A DNA stretch of 64,000 nt. Origin: Granulosicoccus sp964390335. GTDB lineage: Bacteria; Pseudomonadota; Gammaproteobacteria; Granulosicoccales; Granulosicoccaceae. The notes beneath the pieces are model-generated. The model searched no databases and was not told the DNA's origin. It saw nothing but the letters and a program-made list of their open reading frames with translations. Positions 6,966 through 16,264 of this stretch are shown piece by piece. Position numbers and translations under genes: made by a program. The stretch's first letter is position 1, and each line of letters starts with the position of its first letter. The DNA lies in assembly GCA_964390335.1 (NCBI GenBank), contig CAYMHU010000001.1:186001-250000 (forward strand), in the 5' to 3' direction.

Positions 6966-8360
6966 CTAAAACGGTGCACTTCTGGGCACACGGGGAAACG
7001 GTATAGCATCGCGAATATTTTCCATACCTGTGACGTAAGTGACCAAGCGTTCGAAACCCAATCCAAAACCGGCATGCGGTGCTGTGCCGTATCGACGCAA
7101 ATCGCGATACCAACCCAGATGCTCAGCCAGGTCATTTTCACTTAAGCGTGCATCCAAATAATCGAGCCGCTCTTCACGCTGGCTACCACCAATAATCTCA
7201 CCAATACCCGGTGCCAAAACATCCATCGCAGCAACGGTTTTTTCATCATCGTTCAAACGCATATAAAACGCTTTAATCTCTTTCGGGTAGTTCATAAGAA
7301 TCACGGGGCGACCCACGTGCTCTTCTGCAAGATAGCGCTCGTGCTCTGATTGCAAATCCAAACCCCAAGTGACTGGGAATTCGAATTTCTTTTTGGAAGC
7401 CTTCAAAATCTCTATGGCATCGGTGTAATCCATACGTTCAAACTCTGAATTCACCATAGCGTTGAGTCTGTTCAGCGCTTCTTTATCAACGCGCTGCGCG
7501 AAGAATTCCATATCGCTGCCGCTTTCATTTAGTACTGCATTAAACAAGTATTTTAAGAAATCTTCTGCCAAGGTCGCGTTATCGGCTAAGTCAGCAAACG
7601 CAACCTCCGGCTCTACCATCCAGAACTCTGCAAGGTGGCGGCTGGTGTTCGAGTTCTCGGCGCGAAATGTCGGGCCAAAAGTGTATACGCGTGTTAATGC
7701 CAACGCATACGCTTCGGCATTTAATTGACCCGACACCGTTAAGTAGGCTTCATCTCCAAAAAAATCTTTATCGAAATCCACATTGCCTTTATCGTTTCGG
7801 GGCGTGTTCACCATATCCAGCGTACTAACGCGAAATAATTCCCCTGCTCCTTCGCAATCACTGGTGGTAATGATGGGTGTATTTACCCAATGAAACTGGC
7901 GCTCATGGAAATAGCGATGAATAGCGCTGGATAAGGTAGACCGAACCCGACTGATAGCACCAAACGCATTGGTACGCGGGCGCAAGTGCGCAACGCTGCG
8001 TAAGTATTCAAACGTGTGCCGCTTCTTGGCAATGGGATAAGTTTCCGGGTCGTCCACCCAGCCCAATACAGTGACTGCACTGGCTAATACTTCAACGCTT
8101 TGCCCCTTCCCTTGTGACTCAACCAGCTTGCCGGTGACTTCTACAGCGCAACCGGCGGATAAATGCAGTACTTCATCGTTGTAGTTGGATAACGTATTTT
8201 CTACAACAATTTGCAACGCATCGAAACACGAGCCGTCATACACAGCTACAAACGATAAGCCGGCTTTGGAATCGCGGCGACTGCGAACCCAACCTTTAAC
8301 GAGCACATCACTGCCAACGTTCGCATCTTTAAATACATCTGAAATGAGTGTTTGATTCAT
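6966..8360 (-). CDS. asnS: Asparaginyl-tRNA synthetase
   Basis: This is a class IIb aminoacyl-tRNA synthetase that charges tRNA(Asn). The 464-residue length is standard. An N-terminal OB-fold (residues about 15-105, V-K-G-W-V-R-S-R-R-D-S-K) binds the anticodon. The catalytic core shows motif 2 with F-R-A-E-N-S-N-T-S-R-H-L-A-E-F and motif 3 with G-F-G-L-G-F-E-R-L near the end. The N-T-S-R-H and W-M-V-E-P-E pattern indicates an AsnRS and not an AspRS. Its ATG overlaps the holA stop by four bases (8357-8360), so it is translated after holA. A 130-base gap follows before the pilin gene and contains an 8-base inverted repeat, CAACAGTG/CACTGTTG (6902-6949), that might end transcription. Confidence 0.97.
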   Translation of the reverse strand: MNQTLISDVFKDANVGSDVLVKGWVRSRRDSKAGLSFVAVYDGSCFDALQIVVENTLSNYNDEVLHLSAGCAVEVTGKLVESQGKGQSVEVLASAVTVLGWVDDPETYPIAKKRHTFEYLRSVAHLRPRTNAFGAISRVRSTLSSAIHRYFHERQFHWVNTPIITTSDCEGAGELFRVSTLDMVNTPRNDKGNVDFDKDFFGDEAYLTVSGQLNAEAYALALTRVYTFGPTFRAENSNTSRHLAEFWMVEPEVAFADLADNATLAEDFLKYLFNAVLNESGSDMEFFAQRVDKEALNRLNAMVNSEFERMDYTDAIEILKASKKKFEFPVTWGLDLQSEHERYLAEEHVGRPVILMNYPKEIKAFYMRLNDDEKTVAAMDVLAPGIGEIIGGSQREERLDYLDARLSENDLAEHLGWYRDLRRYGTAPHAGFGLGFERLVTYVTGMENIRDAIPFPRVPRSAPF

Positions 8361-9424
8361 AGGTTTACATTATCAATCGGTGTTTGTGTTGTGCTATCCC
8401 CTGCAAGTCTGACACACAACGATTCGAAGGTATCCCATACATCACCTTCTGCATGACCCTTGGCGAGTTTATCTAGATGTGTTGCCGCCGATAACATATG
8501 CAACCAGCTCGATGCCGTGTGTCTTGCCATGGCGATTTTTAGCGGTGCCATTCGGTTTGCCCAAACACCAGCACTCTTGAGTGCCGAATCAATGGCAACA
8601 CCTTGCTCATGTGCTTCAGCCGCTCGCGCACCACTGCGAATCTCCTGAGTTAACGACCACAGAATAAGCACCGGTGCCACCGCTTCATCACGTAAGCCAC
8701 GAACGATTCTTACAGTGCGAACCCCATCACCTTGCAACGCAGCCTGCACCAGATCACCAATGGAGAATCGTGCGCTGTCGGCAACCGCTGACAATACATC
8801 ATCAACTTGCAGCTCACCTTGTGGATGCAACAGGGCCAGACGTTCCACTTCCTGACTGGCGGCTAACATATTGCCTTCAACACGATCAGTGATCAGCGCG
8901 ATGGCATCGGGCGTGGCATTTAATCCGTGATCACTGAGTTTGCGTTGCAGCCAGCGCTTCAATGCAGCGGGTTCTATTGGCCACACAGCAATGGTAACGC
9001 CCGCTTTATCGATGGCCTTAAACCAGGCACTTGATGTAGCACTGCGATCAAGCTTAGGACTGGTAATCAGGAGCAGCACATCGTCGGCAGGATTAGCACA
9101 GTACTGCTTTAGCACGTCACCGCCGGTTCTGCCCGGCTTGCCAGTAGGTAGCCGCAGATCGATCAGACGCTTTTCGGCAAACAAGGACATGCTGTCGGCC
9201 GCTTCACGAAACGATGACCAATCTGCATCGTCACTCGCCGATAACACTTGCCGTTCATCATAGCCATTCGCTTTGGCGTGCGCTCGAAGCTGATCGCTGA
9301 TCTGCATCAACTGATACGGCTCATCACCGTGCAGTAGATACACCGGTGCGGTTTGCCGATCTAAATGCGCTTTGAGTTTGTCTGGGTAGAGTTTCAATGG
9401 ATTGCAGCAATTGCACACAGTCAT
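8357..9424 (-). CDS. holA: DNA polymerase III subunit delta
   Basis: This is the clamp-loader subunit that opens the beta clamp. The 355-residue product is close to the family length. The N-terminal domain has the typical L-Y-P-D-K-L-K-A-H-L start and P-V-Y-L-L-H-G-D-E-P-Y, a degenerate P-loop, followed by A-D-S-M-S-L-F-A-E-K-R. The central part contains E-G-N-M-L-A-A-S-Q-E-V-E-R-L. The C-terminal helical domain is present. The first ten residues (M-T-V-C-N-C-C-N-P) are not usual and a slightly later start is possible, but no better start codon is near. The coupling of holA to asnS by an ATGA overlap differs from the E. coli arrangement, where holA follows lptE. Confidence 0.92.
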   Translation of the reverse strand: MTVCNCCNPLKLYPDKLKAHLDRQTAPVYLLHGDEPYQLMQISDQLRAHAKANGYDERQVLSASDDADWSSFREAADSMSLFAEKRLIDLRLPTGKPGRTGGDVLKQYCANPADDVLLLITSPKLDRSATSSAWFKAIDKAGVTIAVWPIEPAALKRWLQRKLSDHGLNATPDAIALITDRVEGNMLAASQEVERLALLHPQGELQVDDVLSAVADSARFSIGDLVQAALQGDGVRTVRIVRGLRDEAVAPVLILWSLTQEIRSGARAAEAHEQGVAIDSALKSAGVWANRMAPLKIAMARHTASSWLHMLSAATHLDKLAKGHAEGDVWDTFESLCVRLAGDSTTQTPIDNVNL

Positions 9425-9514
9425 ACTTCAGGTATGAGATAGTACCAAAATCCCGAGTACGGGCTTCATTTATTCATTATTCATTTAAAATTCAATATCA
9501 CGTTCTAAATCACC

Positions 9515-10570
9515 ATGAACACCACAGCAAACCCATCAGCTGCCGCGCCACGCGATGCGCTATACGCATTAGCTCGGGCCATTCTGTTCCGCATGGATCC
9601 CGAAAAAGCCCACGATTGTGCACTGCAATTGGCCGCGAACCCTATTATCCGCAAGCTCAATTCGACCAAATACCGAACAGCATGCACACCAATTGAGTGC
9701 ATGGGCTTACACCTGCAAAACCCCATTGGTCTAGCCGCCGGCTTAGATAAAAACGGTGACTACATCGATGCCTTGGCCGCAATGGGATTCGGCTTTTTGG
9801 AAATTGGCACCGTGACACCCAAAGCACAAGACGGTAACGCCAAACCACGCATGTTTCGCCTCACCGAGCATGAAGCCATTATTAATCGCATGGGGTTTAA
9901 CAACTACGGGGTTGATCATCTTGTGGATAAGGCAAGCAAACGACAATACCGCGGCGTGCTTGGGATCAATATCGGCAAAAACGCATCAACCCCGCTGGAA
10001 AGGGCCGACGATGATTATCTGCATTGCCTGAAAAAAGTGTATCCGGTTGCCGACTATGTCACGGTGAATGTGTCCTCGCCCAACACGCAGGGGCTGCGCG
10101 ATCTACAACATGGCGACAAATTGCGCTCCTTACTCAGCACAATGAAAAACAACCAATCAGCATTGTCCACTGAACACGGCAAATACAAACCACTGCTGAT
10201 AAAAATTGCCCCGGACATGACTCACGAGGAGCTCACCGACTTTTGTTTGGCAGTGCAGGAATTTGAGATTGACGGTGTTATAGCGGGCAATACCACGCGT
10301 GAGCGCGAACCTGTCAGAACCAGTCCGCACGCAGATGAGGATGGTGGCCTGAGCGGCAAACCGTTACTCACGCTGGCAAACGAGCGCCTGCAGTTTGTAG
10401 CACAGGCCCTGAAAGGCTCCAAAACAGCCCTGATTGGGGTTGGAGGTGTCAGTAACGGCGATGATGCAGCACAAAAACGCCAGCTTGGTGCAGATCTTGT
10501 ACAGCTATACACAGGTTTAATTTACAGCGGGCCTGCCCTGGTCCGAGACTGCATACGGAAAACAGCATGA
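9515..10570 (+). CDS. pyrD: Dihydroorotate dehydrogenase (quinone), class 2
   Basis: This enzyme oxidises dihydroorotate to orotate at the inner membrane, passing electrons to quinone, in pyrimidine synthesis. The 351-residue length and the extended N-terminal helix (residues about 13-50) mark it as class 2. The FMN-binding core starts with P-I-G-L-A-A-G-L-D-K-N-G and has F-L-E-I-G-T-V-T-P. The catalytic serine lies in N-V-S-S-P-N-T-Q-G-L-R. The phosphate-binding end reads I-G-V-G-G-V and L-V-Q-L-Y-T-G-L-I-Y. It overlaps the next gene by ATGA at 10567-10570. Confidence 0.96.
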   Translation: MNTTANPSAAAPRDALYALARAILFRMDPEKAHDCALQLAANPIIRKLNSTKYRTACTPIECMGLHLQNPIGLAAGLDKNGDYIDALAAMGFGFLEIGTVTPKAQDGNAKPRMFRLTEHEAIINRMGFNNYGVDHLVDKASKRQYRGVLGINIGKNASTPLERADDDYLHCLKKVYPVADYVTVNVSSPNTQGLRDLQHGDKLRSLLSTMKNNQSALSTEHGKYKPLLIKIAPDMTHEELTDFCLAVQEFEIDGVIAGNTTREREPVRTSPHADEDGGLSGKPLLTLANERLQFVAQALKGSKTALIGVGGVSNGDDAAQKRQLGADLVQLYTGLIYSGPALVRDCIRKTA

Positions 10571-11526
10571 CTCACTACGATGCATTTAATGGCGATGCCG
10601 ATGGTATTTGCGCGCTTCACCAGCTCAGGCTTGCAGAGCCGCGCGAAAGCGTTCTGATTACCGGCGTTAAACGCGACATTAATTTGGTAAAGCAAATACC
10701 CACAAGCGATGCTTCCAGCGCCACAGTGCTGGATGTTTCACTGGATAAAAATCGCGATGCATTACAGGGTCTATTGGATGCATCGATACCGGTATCTTAT
10801 TACGATCATCATTTTGCCGGCGATATCCCTGCTAGCGAATTTCTGGATGCGCATATTGATACCGATGCGAACACGTGTACTGGCCTTATCGTCAACAAAC
10901 AATTGAAAAGCGCTTTTTTACCTTGGGCAGTTACCGCTGCTTTCGGCGATAACCTACTGGACTCTGCGCGTACAGCTGCAGCTGAACTCAATTTAAATGA
11001 ACAGCAACTAGCGCAGTTGCAATCACTTGGCACCCTGCTTAATTACAACGGCTATGGCAGTACACTCGATGATTTATTTTTTCCACCAGCTGAACTGTAT
11101 GAACGAGTCAAACCGTATGCTGACCCATTTGCGTTTATTGCTGAAGATGATGCATACAAAACCTTGGATGAGGGTTATCGCAGCGATATGCAACAAGCCA
11201 TGGATACCAAGCCGTACATGGCAGATGATCACACGGCGGTGTTTATTTTTCCTGAAGAGAAATTTGCCAGACGCGTTAGCGGTGTTTATGCAAATGATCT
11301 TGCACAACAGAATCCTGACCGGGCACATGCGATGTTAAGCACATTGCCGGGCGATGGATATTTAGTGAGTGTGCGTGCGCCGCTAGCGAATAAAACAGGC
11401 GCTGATGAACTGTGCAGACAATTCGATACAGGTGGTGGTCGTAAGGCCGCAGCAGGTATTAATTTCTTACCTGCCAGCGATTTGGATAAATTTAGCGATG
11501 CGTTTAAGCGGCAGTTTACGGCGTAA
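10567..11526 (+). CDS. DHH-family phosphoesterase
   Basis: This 319-residue protein belongs to the DHH/DHHA1 superfamily that includes RecJ and oligoribonucleases. Metal-binding motifs are visible: D-A-F-N-G-D-A-D-G near residue 5, V-L-D-V-S-L-D near 56, and Y-D-H-H near 79. The C-terminal DHHA1 part ends with G-G-G-R-K-A-A-A-G-I-N-F. The substrate (nanoRNA, cyclic dinucleotide product or another phosphoester) cannot be read from the sequence. It is translationally coupled to pyrD, so a role in nucleotide turnover is possible. The gene ends in a hairpin shared with the convergent deacetylase gene. Confidence 0.88.
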   Translation: MTHYDAFNGDADGICALHQLRLAEPRESVLITGVKRDINLVKQIPTSDASSATVLDVSLDKNRDALQGLLDASIPVSYYDHHFAGDIPASEFLDAHIDTDANTCTGLIVNKQLKSAFLPWAVTAAFGDNLLDSARTAAAELNLNEQQLAQLQSLGTLLNYNGYGSTLDDLFFPPAELYERVKPYADPFAFIAEDDAYKTLDEGYRSDMQQAMDTKPYMADDHTAVFIFPEEKFARRVSGVYANDLAQQNPDRAHAMLSTLPGDGYLVSVRAPLANKTGADELCRQFDTGGGRKAAAGINFLPASDLDKFSDAFKRQFTA

Positions 11527-11541
11527 CAAGCACGTTCTATA

Positions 11542-11564
11542 GAGATGGGTTCTTAACCCATCTC
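11542..11564. terminator. Hairpin between convergent genes
   Basis: A perfect 10-base stem, GAGATGGGTT and AACCCATCTC, with a 3-base loop lies 15 bases after the DHH stop. It covers the TAA stop of the opposite-strand deacetylase (11553-11555). Neither side has a long T tract, so it is a plausible bidirectional but not textbook terminator. Confidence 0.55.
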
Positions 11565-12479
11565 CATCAATTCACGCACATGCGCTGTCGCGCTTCGCGC
11601 CAGTGCCGGTAAGGAATACCCGCCTTCAAGAATAGACACGATCCGTCCATCGGCGTGTTCCTTAGCAACGTTCATTATTTGTTGCGTTACCCATACAAAG
11701 TCGTTATCACCAAGCGACAACTGCGCCAGTGGATCTTCAATGTGCGCATCAAACCCCGCGCTAATAAAAATCATTTGTGGCTTGAAGTCGTTCAGTGCTG
11801 GCATCCAGTGTTCAAGAATGGCAGAGCGAAATTCATCGCTGCGCGTACCTGCAGCCAATGGCACATTTACGCGTTGGCCGTTAACGTTAGGCCGATACCC
11901 GCCCGGGTAGAACGGATGTTGAAATGACGAACAGAACAGAATGTTTGGATCGCCATCGACTAAGTCTTCGGTGCCGTTACCATGATGCACATCAAAATCA
12001 ACAATGGCCACACGTTTGAGTCCGTGAGAATTGATGGCGTGTCTTGCCGCAATAGCAATGTTGCCAAAAAAACAAAATCCCATTGCTTGTGATTGCTCGG
12101 CATGGTGGCCCGGTGGCCGCACCGCGCAAAATGCGTTGTTAACTTCGCCAGCGATGACTTTGTCGGTTGCTAGCAACCCTGCTCCCATACCACGCAACGC
12201 CGCATTTAGCGAATGCGGGTTCATCGCCGTATCAGCATCGAGCTGCACAGTGCCTGACTCGGGCGAACTACTGACAATAGATTGAATATACGAGGCTGGG
12301 TGACAAGACTCAGCCGCTTCTGGTGGTGCTAACGGCGCATCGAAATGCGTCAGATAATCGTACAGATTCTCTTTTTTTAAGTGGTCTAGGATGGCACCAA
12401 TGCGTTGCGGGCATTCAGGATGCCCGGGGCTGATTTCGTGCAGAACACAATCGTTATGAGTAATTAAGGCCGTAGACAT
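11553..12479 (-). CDS. Histone-deacetylase-family protein (class II HDAC-like / acetylpolyamine amidohydrolase)
   Basis: This 308-residue zinc hydrolase of the arginase-deacetylase fold removes acetyl groups from lysine side chains or polyamines. Diagnostic motifs are complete: H-P-E-C-P-Q-R near 20, R-P-P-G-H-H-A near 123, the zinc site D-F-D-V-H-H-G-N-G-T near 160, S-A-G-F-D-A-H near 245, and E-G-G-Y near the end. The gene faces away from a Pat-type protein acetyltransferase (start at 12579), with only 99 bases between the two starts. That context suggests that the pair adds and removes acetyl groups on the same proteins, which is inference. Polyamine deacetylation remains possible. Confidence 0.92.
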   Translation of the reverse strand: MSTALITHNDCVLHEISPGHPECPQRIGAILDHLKKENLYDYLTHFDAPLAPPEAAESCHPASYIQSIVSSSPESGTVQLDADTAMNPHSLNAALRGMGAGLLATDKVIAGEVNNAFCAVRPPGHHAEQSQAMGFCFFGNIAIAARHAINSHGLKRVAIVDFDVHHGNGTEDLVDGDPNILFCSSFQHPFYPGGYRPNVNGQRVNVPLAAGTRSDEFRSAILEHWMPALNDFKPQMIFISAGFDAHIEDPLAQLSLGDNDFVWVTQQIMNVAKEHADGRIVSILEGGYSLPALARSATAHVRELMEMG

Positions 12480-12578
12480 GACGGTGTAATCGTTATATGG
12501 CTTGGTTACAACAATATAGCAATAAAGTGTTGCTTAGCGCCATAACGCAAGCGATACCGTGTGCTGTACCATCAGCGT

Positions 12579-15239
12579 ATGTCGACGATTCATCTGGAAA
12601 AACTGCTGAACCCAAAATCGATCGCGGTGGTTGGGGCCAGCGATCGGGACGGCTCGCCAGGCAAAGCCGTGGTACAGAGTATTATCGGCGGCGGCTATGC
12701 CGGACCACTCAGTTTCGTTAACCCACGTTATAAAACCATCCTCGGCCAGGAATGCCTCAAAAGCATTAGTAAACTCACTGAGCCACCGGATTTACTGATT
12801 GTGTTGGTGCCGCAAAAAATTATCCGTAAAACACTGAGCCAAGCGGCGCACTTGGGTGTGCGTGTGGTCTTGGTGATGTCGAGCGTACGCGACAGCAAAG
12901 GTTTGCATCACTATGCACAAGAGCTGGGCATCAGGATGCTTGGTCCGTATTGCGCAGGTTTAATCAGACCACACATCAACCTCAATGCAACCTATTCCAA
13001 TAATAAAATTGAGGTGGGCTCCTTAGCCATTGTTACTCAGTCGGCATCACTCGGTGCCGCCATCCTGGATTGGGCAGAACCTGTTGGTGTTGGGTTTTCC
13101 GCTGTGCTGTCAACGGGCGCCGATACCGACATCACCCTGCCCGACATTCTTGACCTGTTGGCAGAGGATCACCACACCCGGGCCATCATCATATATTTGG
13201 ACCGGGTTAAACAAACGCGCGCATTTTTAAGTGCCATCAGTGCTGCTGCGCGTGTAAAACCAGTGGTGTTAATGAAGTCAACGCAAGACGGTGCGCGCTA
13301 CTGCGATCTCATAACGCGCACAGGACAAGTTCTGTCAACTGAAGTGGTATTCGATGCCGCAATGCGCCGCGCAGGTGTGGTGCGCGTTAAAACGTTTTCG
13401 AATTTATTTTCGGCGGCCAAGATACTGACTTCCGGTATTCGCATCAAAGGTAAACGCATAGCGATCATCAGCAACGGCGCGGCACCATCGATGTTAGCGT
13501 GCGAGCGAATTGCCACCAAAGGGTTTGATTTACCCGCTATCACCAACAACACGATAGCAAGTCTGCACAATCAACTTGGAAAAAAATGGACCGGACAGAA
13601 TCCGATCGTATTGCGCAATGCCAATGAGTTACCTTTACAGTACAAACAGGCACTGGCTACCATCCAAGCGTCGGGTGAATACGACGCCATTCTAGTGTTA
13701 TTTGTACCCGATGCCCGAACCAACCCCGAGGCTATTGCCAACGTTGTTATTGAGCAACACCCTGGCAGCACTCCCGTTTTAAACAGCTTTATGGGCGAAA
13801 CCAGTGTACTGAGTAGTCGTGATTTGTTTGCTGACGCAAACATCCCGTGCTTTAGAACACCCGAAGCCGCTATCGATGCCGTGGACTTCTTGCATCGCTA
13901 CTTATTAAGCCAGCAACAACTGTTGCAACTACCCAACCCGACATCACGGCATACACGCGCGGACTCGCACAGCGCCAAAGCATTAATCAGCAGCGAGCTT
14001 GAGCAAAACGCACGCGTATTGGGACCACAAAAAACCCGCACATTGCTGGCTTTATTTGATATCGATGTGCTACCGGCACAGCGCGCTGAAAACGTTAGCG
14101 ATGCAGTAAAATTTGCCAATAAAATTGGCTATCCGGTAGCGATGAAACTGGTATCACCCAATATTCGATATAAAGCTGAAATTACCGGCACCAAACTTAA
14201 TGTAGCGGATGAAACGGAGTTAACAGAAACATTCAGCACCATACAATCTGAGTTAGCCACTAAACGACCCGAGGCTGAGTTCAGAGGCATTCTGATTGAA
14301 AGCATGTACACACAAAGCAACACTCGTGAACTCGCCATGAGTCTTACCCGGGACGCCACATTTGGCCCGGTTATCGGCGTCAGTATTGGTGGCGATCTAT
14401 CATCGTTAATTCAAGAGCGCGCGGTACAACTCCCACCGTTAAATAATTTTTTAATCGATGGCATGTTGGCAACACCGGTTATCGCAAACTACCTGGGTAG
14501 CTTCCGACATCAAAAACCGGTTGAACCCAGTAGCGCTGCACACGTGCTACGACGCTTATCAGAAATGGCGTGCGAGTTACCGGATGTGTATTCTGTGCAT
14601 ATAAACCCGCTAGTCGTCAGCCCATCTGGTGCCGTTGCCATGGATGTGCAAGTGGTGATTGAACGCGCTCACACCGAGAAACGCTACAGCCATTTAGCCA
14701 TTCATCCGTATCCGTGGCGCTGGATTCGTCTCATTCAGCTCAAGCATGGCAAATCCATACAAATGCGGCCAATCAGACCGGAAGACGGTGAATCCATTAA
14801 AAAAATGGTCCAGAACATGTCGGCGGAATCCCGGTTTTTCAGATTTATGCATGCCATAAACGATCTGTCTCCGCAAATGGTTGCTCAATTCACCAAGCTC
14901 GATTACGACAGACAAATGGCTTTCGTGGCAGTTAGTCAAAGCGGTAAAGGCGATGTTGTGGGCGTGAGTCGTTACACCATGAGCACGGACCGACGCAGTG
15001 GCGAATTTGCTATTTCAGTCGCGGATGATTGGCAAGGATTAGGGTTGGCCTCATCACTGATGAAACTCGTGATTGAACATGCAAGCACACAAGGGTTGGA
15101 GCAATTGTTTGGAGATGTGCTGATGACAAATGCGCCCATGCGTGGATTAATGAACAGTCTTGGTTTTACTGGAAAGACCGACCCACACGATCGCGAGGTT
15201 ATGCAATTTACGCTGGCGTTAACAAAGCCCGAATCTTAA
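12579..15239 (+). CDS. Pat-type protein lysine acetyltransferase (NDP-forming acyl-CoA synthetase-like plus GNAT)
   Basis: This 886-residue protein has exactly the architecture and length of E. coli PatZ/Pka. A CoA-binding Rossmann domain starts with P-K-S-I-A-V-V-G-A-S (residues about 10-110). Succinyl-CoA-synthetase-like and ATP-grasp domains follow (to about 680). A C-terminal GNAT domain begins at I-Q-M-R-P-I-R-P-E-D and has the acetyl-CoA loop D-W-Q-G-L-G-L-A-S-S-L-M. In enterics Pat inactivates acetyl-CoA synthetase and other enzymes by acetylation. The ATG at 12579 is used in place of the GTG at 12561 because homology begins just after it. The deacetylase-like gene is divergently paired. 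An alpha/beta hydrolase follows 15 bases later, probably in the same transcript. Confidence 0.93.
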   Translation: MSTIHLEKLLNPKSIAVVGASDRDGSPGKAVVQSIIGGGYAGPLSFVNPRYKTILGQECLKSISKLTEPPDLLIVLVPQKIIRKTLSQAAHLGVRVVLVMSSVRDSKGLHHYAQELGIRMLGPYCAGLIRPHINLNATYSNNKIEVGSLAIVTQSASLGAAILDWAEPVGVGFSAVLSTGADTDITLPDILDLLAEDHHTRAIIIYLDRVKQTRAFLSAISAAARVKPVVLMKSTQDGARYCDLITRTGQVLSTEVVFDAAMRRAGVVRVKTFSNLFSAAKILTSGIRIKGKRIAIISNGAAPSMLACERIATKGFDLPAITNNTIASLHNQLGKKWTGQNPIVLRNANELPLQYKQALATIQASGEYDAILVLFVPDARTNPEAIANVVIEQHPGSTPVLNSFMGETSVLSSRDLFADANIPCFRTPEAAIDAVDFLHRYLLSQQQLLQLPNPTSRHTRADSHSAKALISSELEQNARVLGPQKTRTLLALFDIDVLPAQRAENVSDAVKFANKIGYPVAMKLVSPNIRYKAEITGTKLNVADETELTETFSTIQSELATKRPEAEFRGILIESMYTQSNTRELAMSLTRDATFGPVIGVSIGGDLSSLIQERAVQLPPLNNFLIDGMLATPVIANYLGSFRHQKPVEPSSAAHVLRRLSEMACELPDVYSVHINPLVVSPSGAVAMDVQVVIERAHTEKRYSHLAIHPYPWRWIRLIQLKHGKSIQMRPIRPEDGESIKKMVQNMSAESRFFRFMHAINDLSPQMVAQFTKLDYDRQMAFVAVSQSGKGDVVGVSRYTMSTDRRSGEFAISVADDWQGLGLASSLMKLVIEHASTQGLEQLFGDVLMTNAPMRGLMNSLGFTGKTDPHDREVMQFTLALTKPES

Positions 15240-15254
15240 CAGAGCCCCACTAAC

Positions 15255-16139
15255 ATGAGACACACAAGAGTCCCACGCCCCGAAACGATCGCATTGCAAG
15301 TCGACGGCAAAACGATAGCCGGTATTCGCCACCGCATTCCGGAGGCCGAACCGCAAGCTCGGTTACTGTGTGTACATGGCTGGCTTGATAACGCGAATAG
15401 TTTTTTACCGTTAATGCCGCTATTGCCGGAAATTGATTTGGTGGCCATCGACTTACCCGGCCACGGTTATTCTGATCATTTGGATACGGCTTATTCTGTA
15501 CCCGAATCGGCGTATTGGGTGGCCGCGGTAATAAAGCAGCTTGGATGGGAGCAATGTCATTTAGCTGGACATTCACTGGGCGGCATTATCGCACCGTTGG
15601 TGAGTGTAGCCAGACCCGACACCATCAGCTCATTAATTTTAATAGAGTCCAGTGGTGCGCTGACTAGCGAGGCAGATGAAATAGTACAACGCCTACGTAC
15701 ATCCATTGATGAGCGTTTACAAGATAATAAATACGCATCGCGTGTCTACAAAGATAAAGATGCGGCTATTGATGCACGATTACGATCGGCACGTATGAAA
15801 CCAAATTCGGCCCGCTTGATCATTGATCGTCAACTCAGTGAATCCGATGATGGCTGGCGCTGGCGATTCGATCCAAAACTCAGGGTGTCTACCGCACACC
15901 GTCTGACTGAAGCCCATGTACAAGAAATTAACGCGCAAATCGAATGCCCGGTATTAACCGTTTTAGGAAAAGAAGGTTTTTTGACATCAAGAGAAAAAAC
16001 CGAAGAACGCCTGGCCTTACTCAAAAATCATAAGTCCGTATGGCTGGCCGGGCACCACCATTTGCATATGGATACGCCAGAGCCGGTGGCAGCTGCGATT
16101 AATCGCTTTCTGGGCACAACTCCTGCACTGGGTGGTTAA
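15255..16139 (+). CDS. Alpha/beta hydrolase (SERHL-like)
   Basis: This is a 294-residue serine hydrolase fold. The oxyanion strand reads C-V-H-G-W-L-D-N-A-N-S-F. The next strand reads A-I-D-L-P-G-H-G. The nucleophile elbow is A-G-H-S-L-G-G. The catalytic His is probably in A-G-H-H-H-L-H-M near residue 270. This set resembles serine hydrolase-like (SERHL) proteins of unknown substrate. There is no signal peptide. It starts 15 bases after the acetyltransferase gene, so it is likely cotranscribed; a functional link to acyl chemistry is possible but unproven. Confidence 0.88.
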   Translation: MRHTRVPRPETIALQVDGKTIAGIRHRIPEAEPQARLLCVHGWLDNANSFLPLMPLLPEIDLVAIDLPGHGYSDHLDTAYSVPESAYWVAAVIKQLGWEQCHLAGHSLGGIIAPLVSVARPDTISSLILIESSGALTSEADEIVQRLRTSIDERLQDNKYASRVYKDKDAAIDARLRSARMKPNSARLIIDRQLSESDDGWRWRFDPKLRVSTAHRLTEAHVQEINAQIECPVLTVLGKEGFLTSREKTEERLALLKNHKSVWLAGHHHLHMDTPEPVAAAINRFLGTTPALGG

Positions 16140-16264
16140 CACTGCGGCTTACAAACTGCTGGATTGCCACTTTTAGCGCATTCATGCAAATACGTAATAA
16201 CGCAATTGCCAAATAGCGGGCGCTTAAGTAATAAAAGCGAGCTGTAAAAAGGTACAATCATCCG

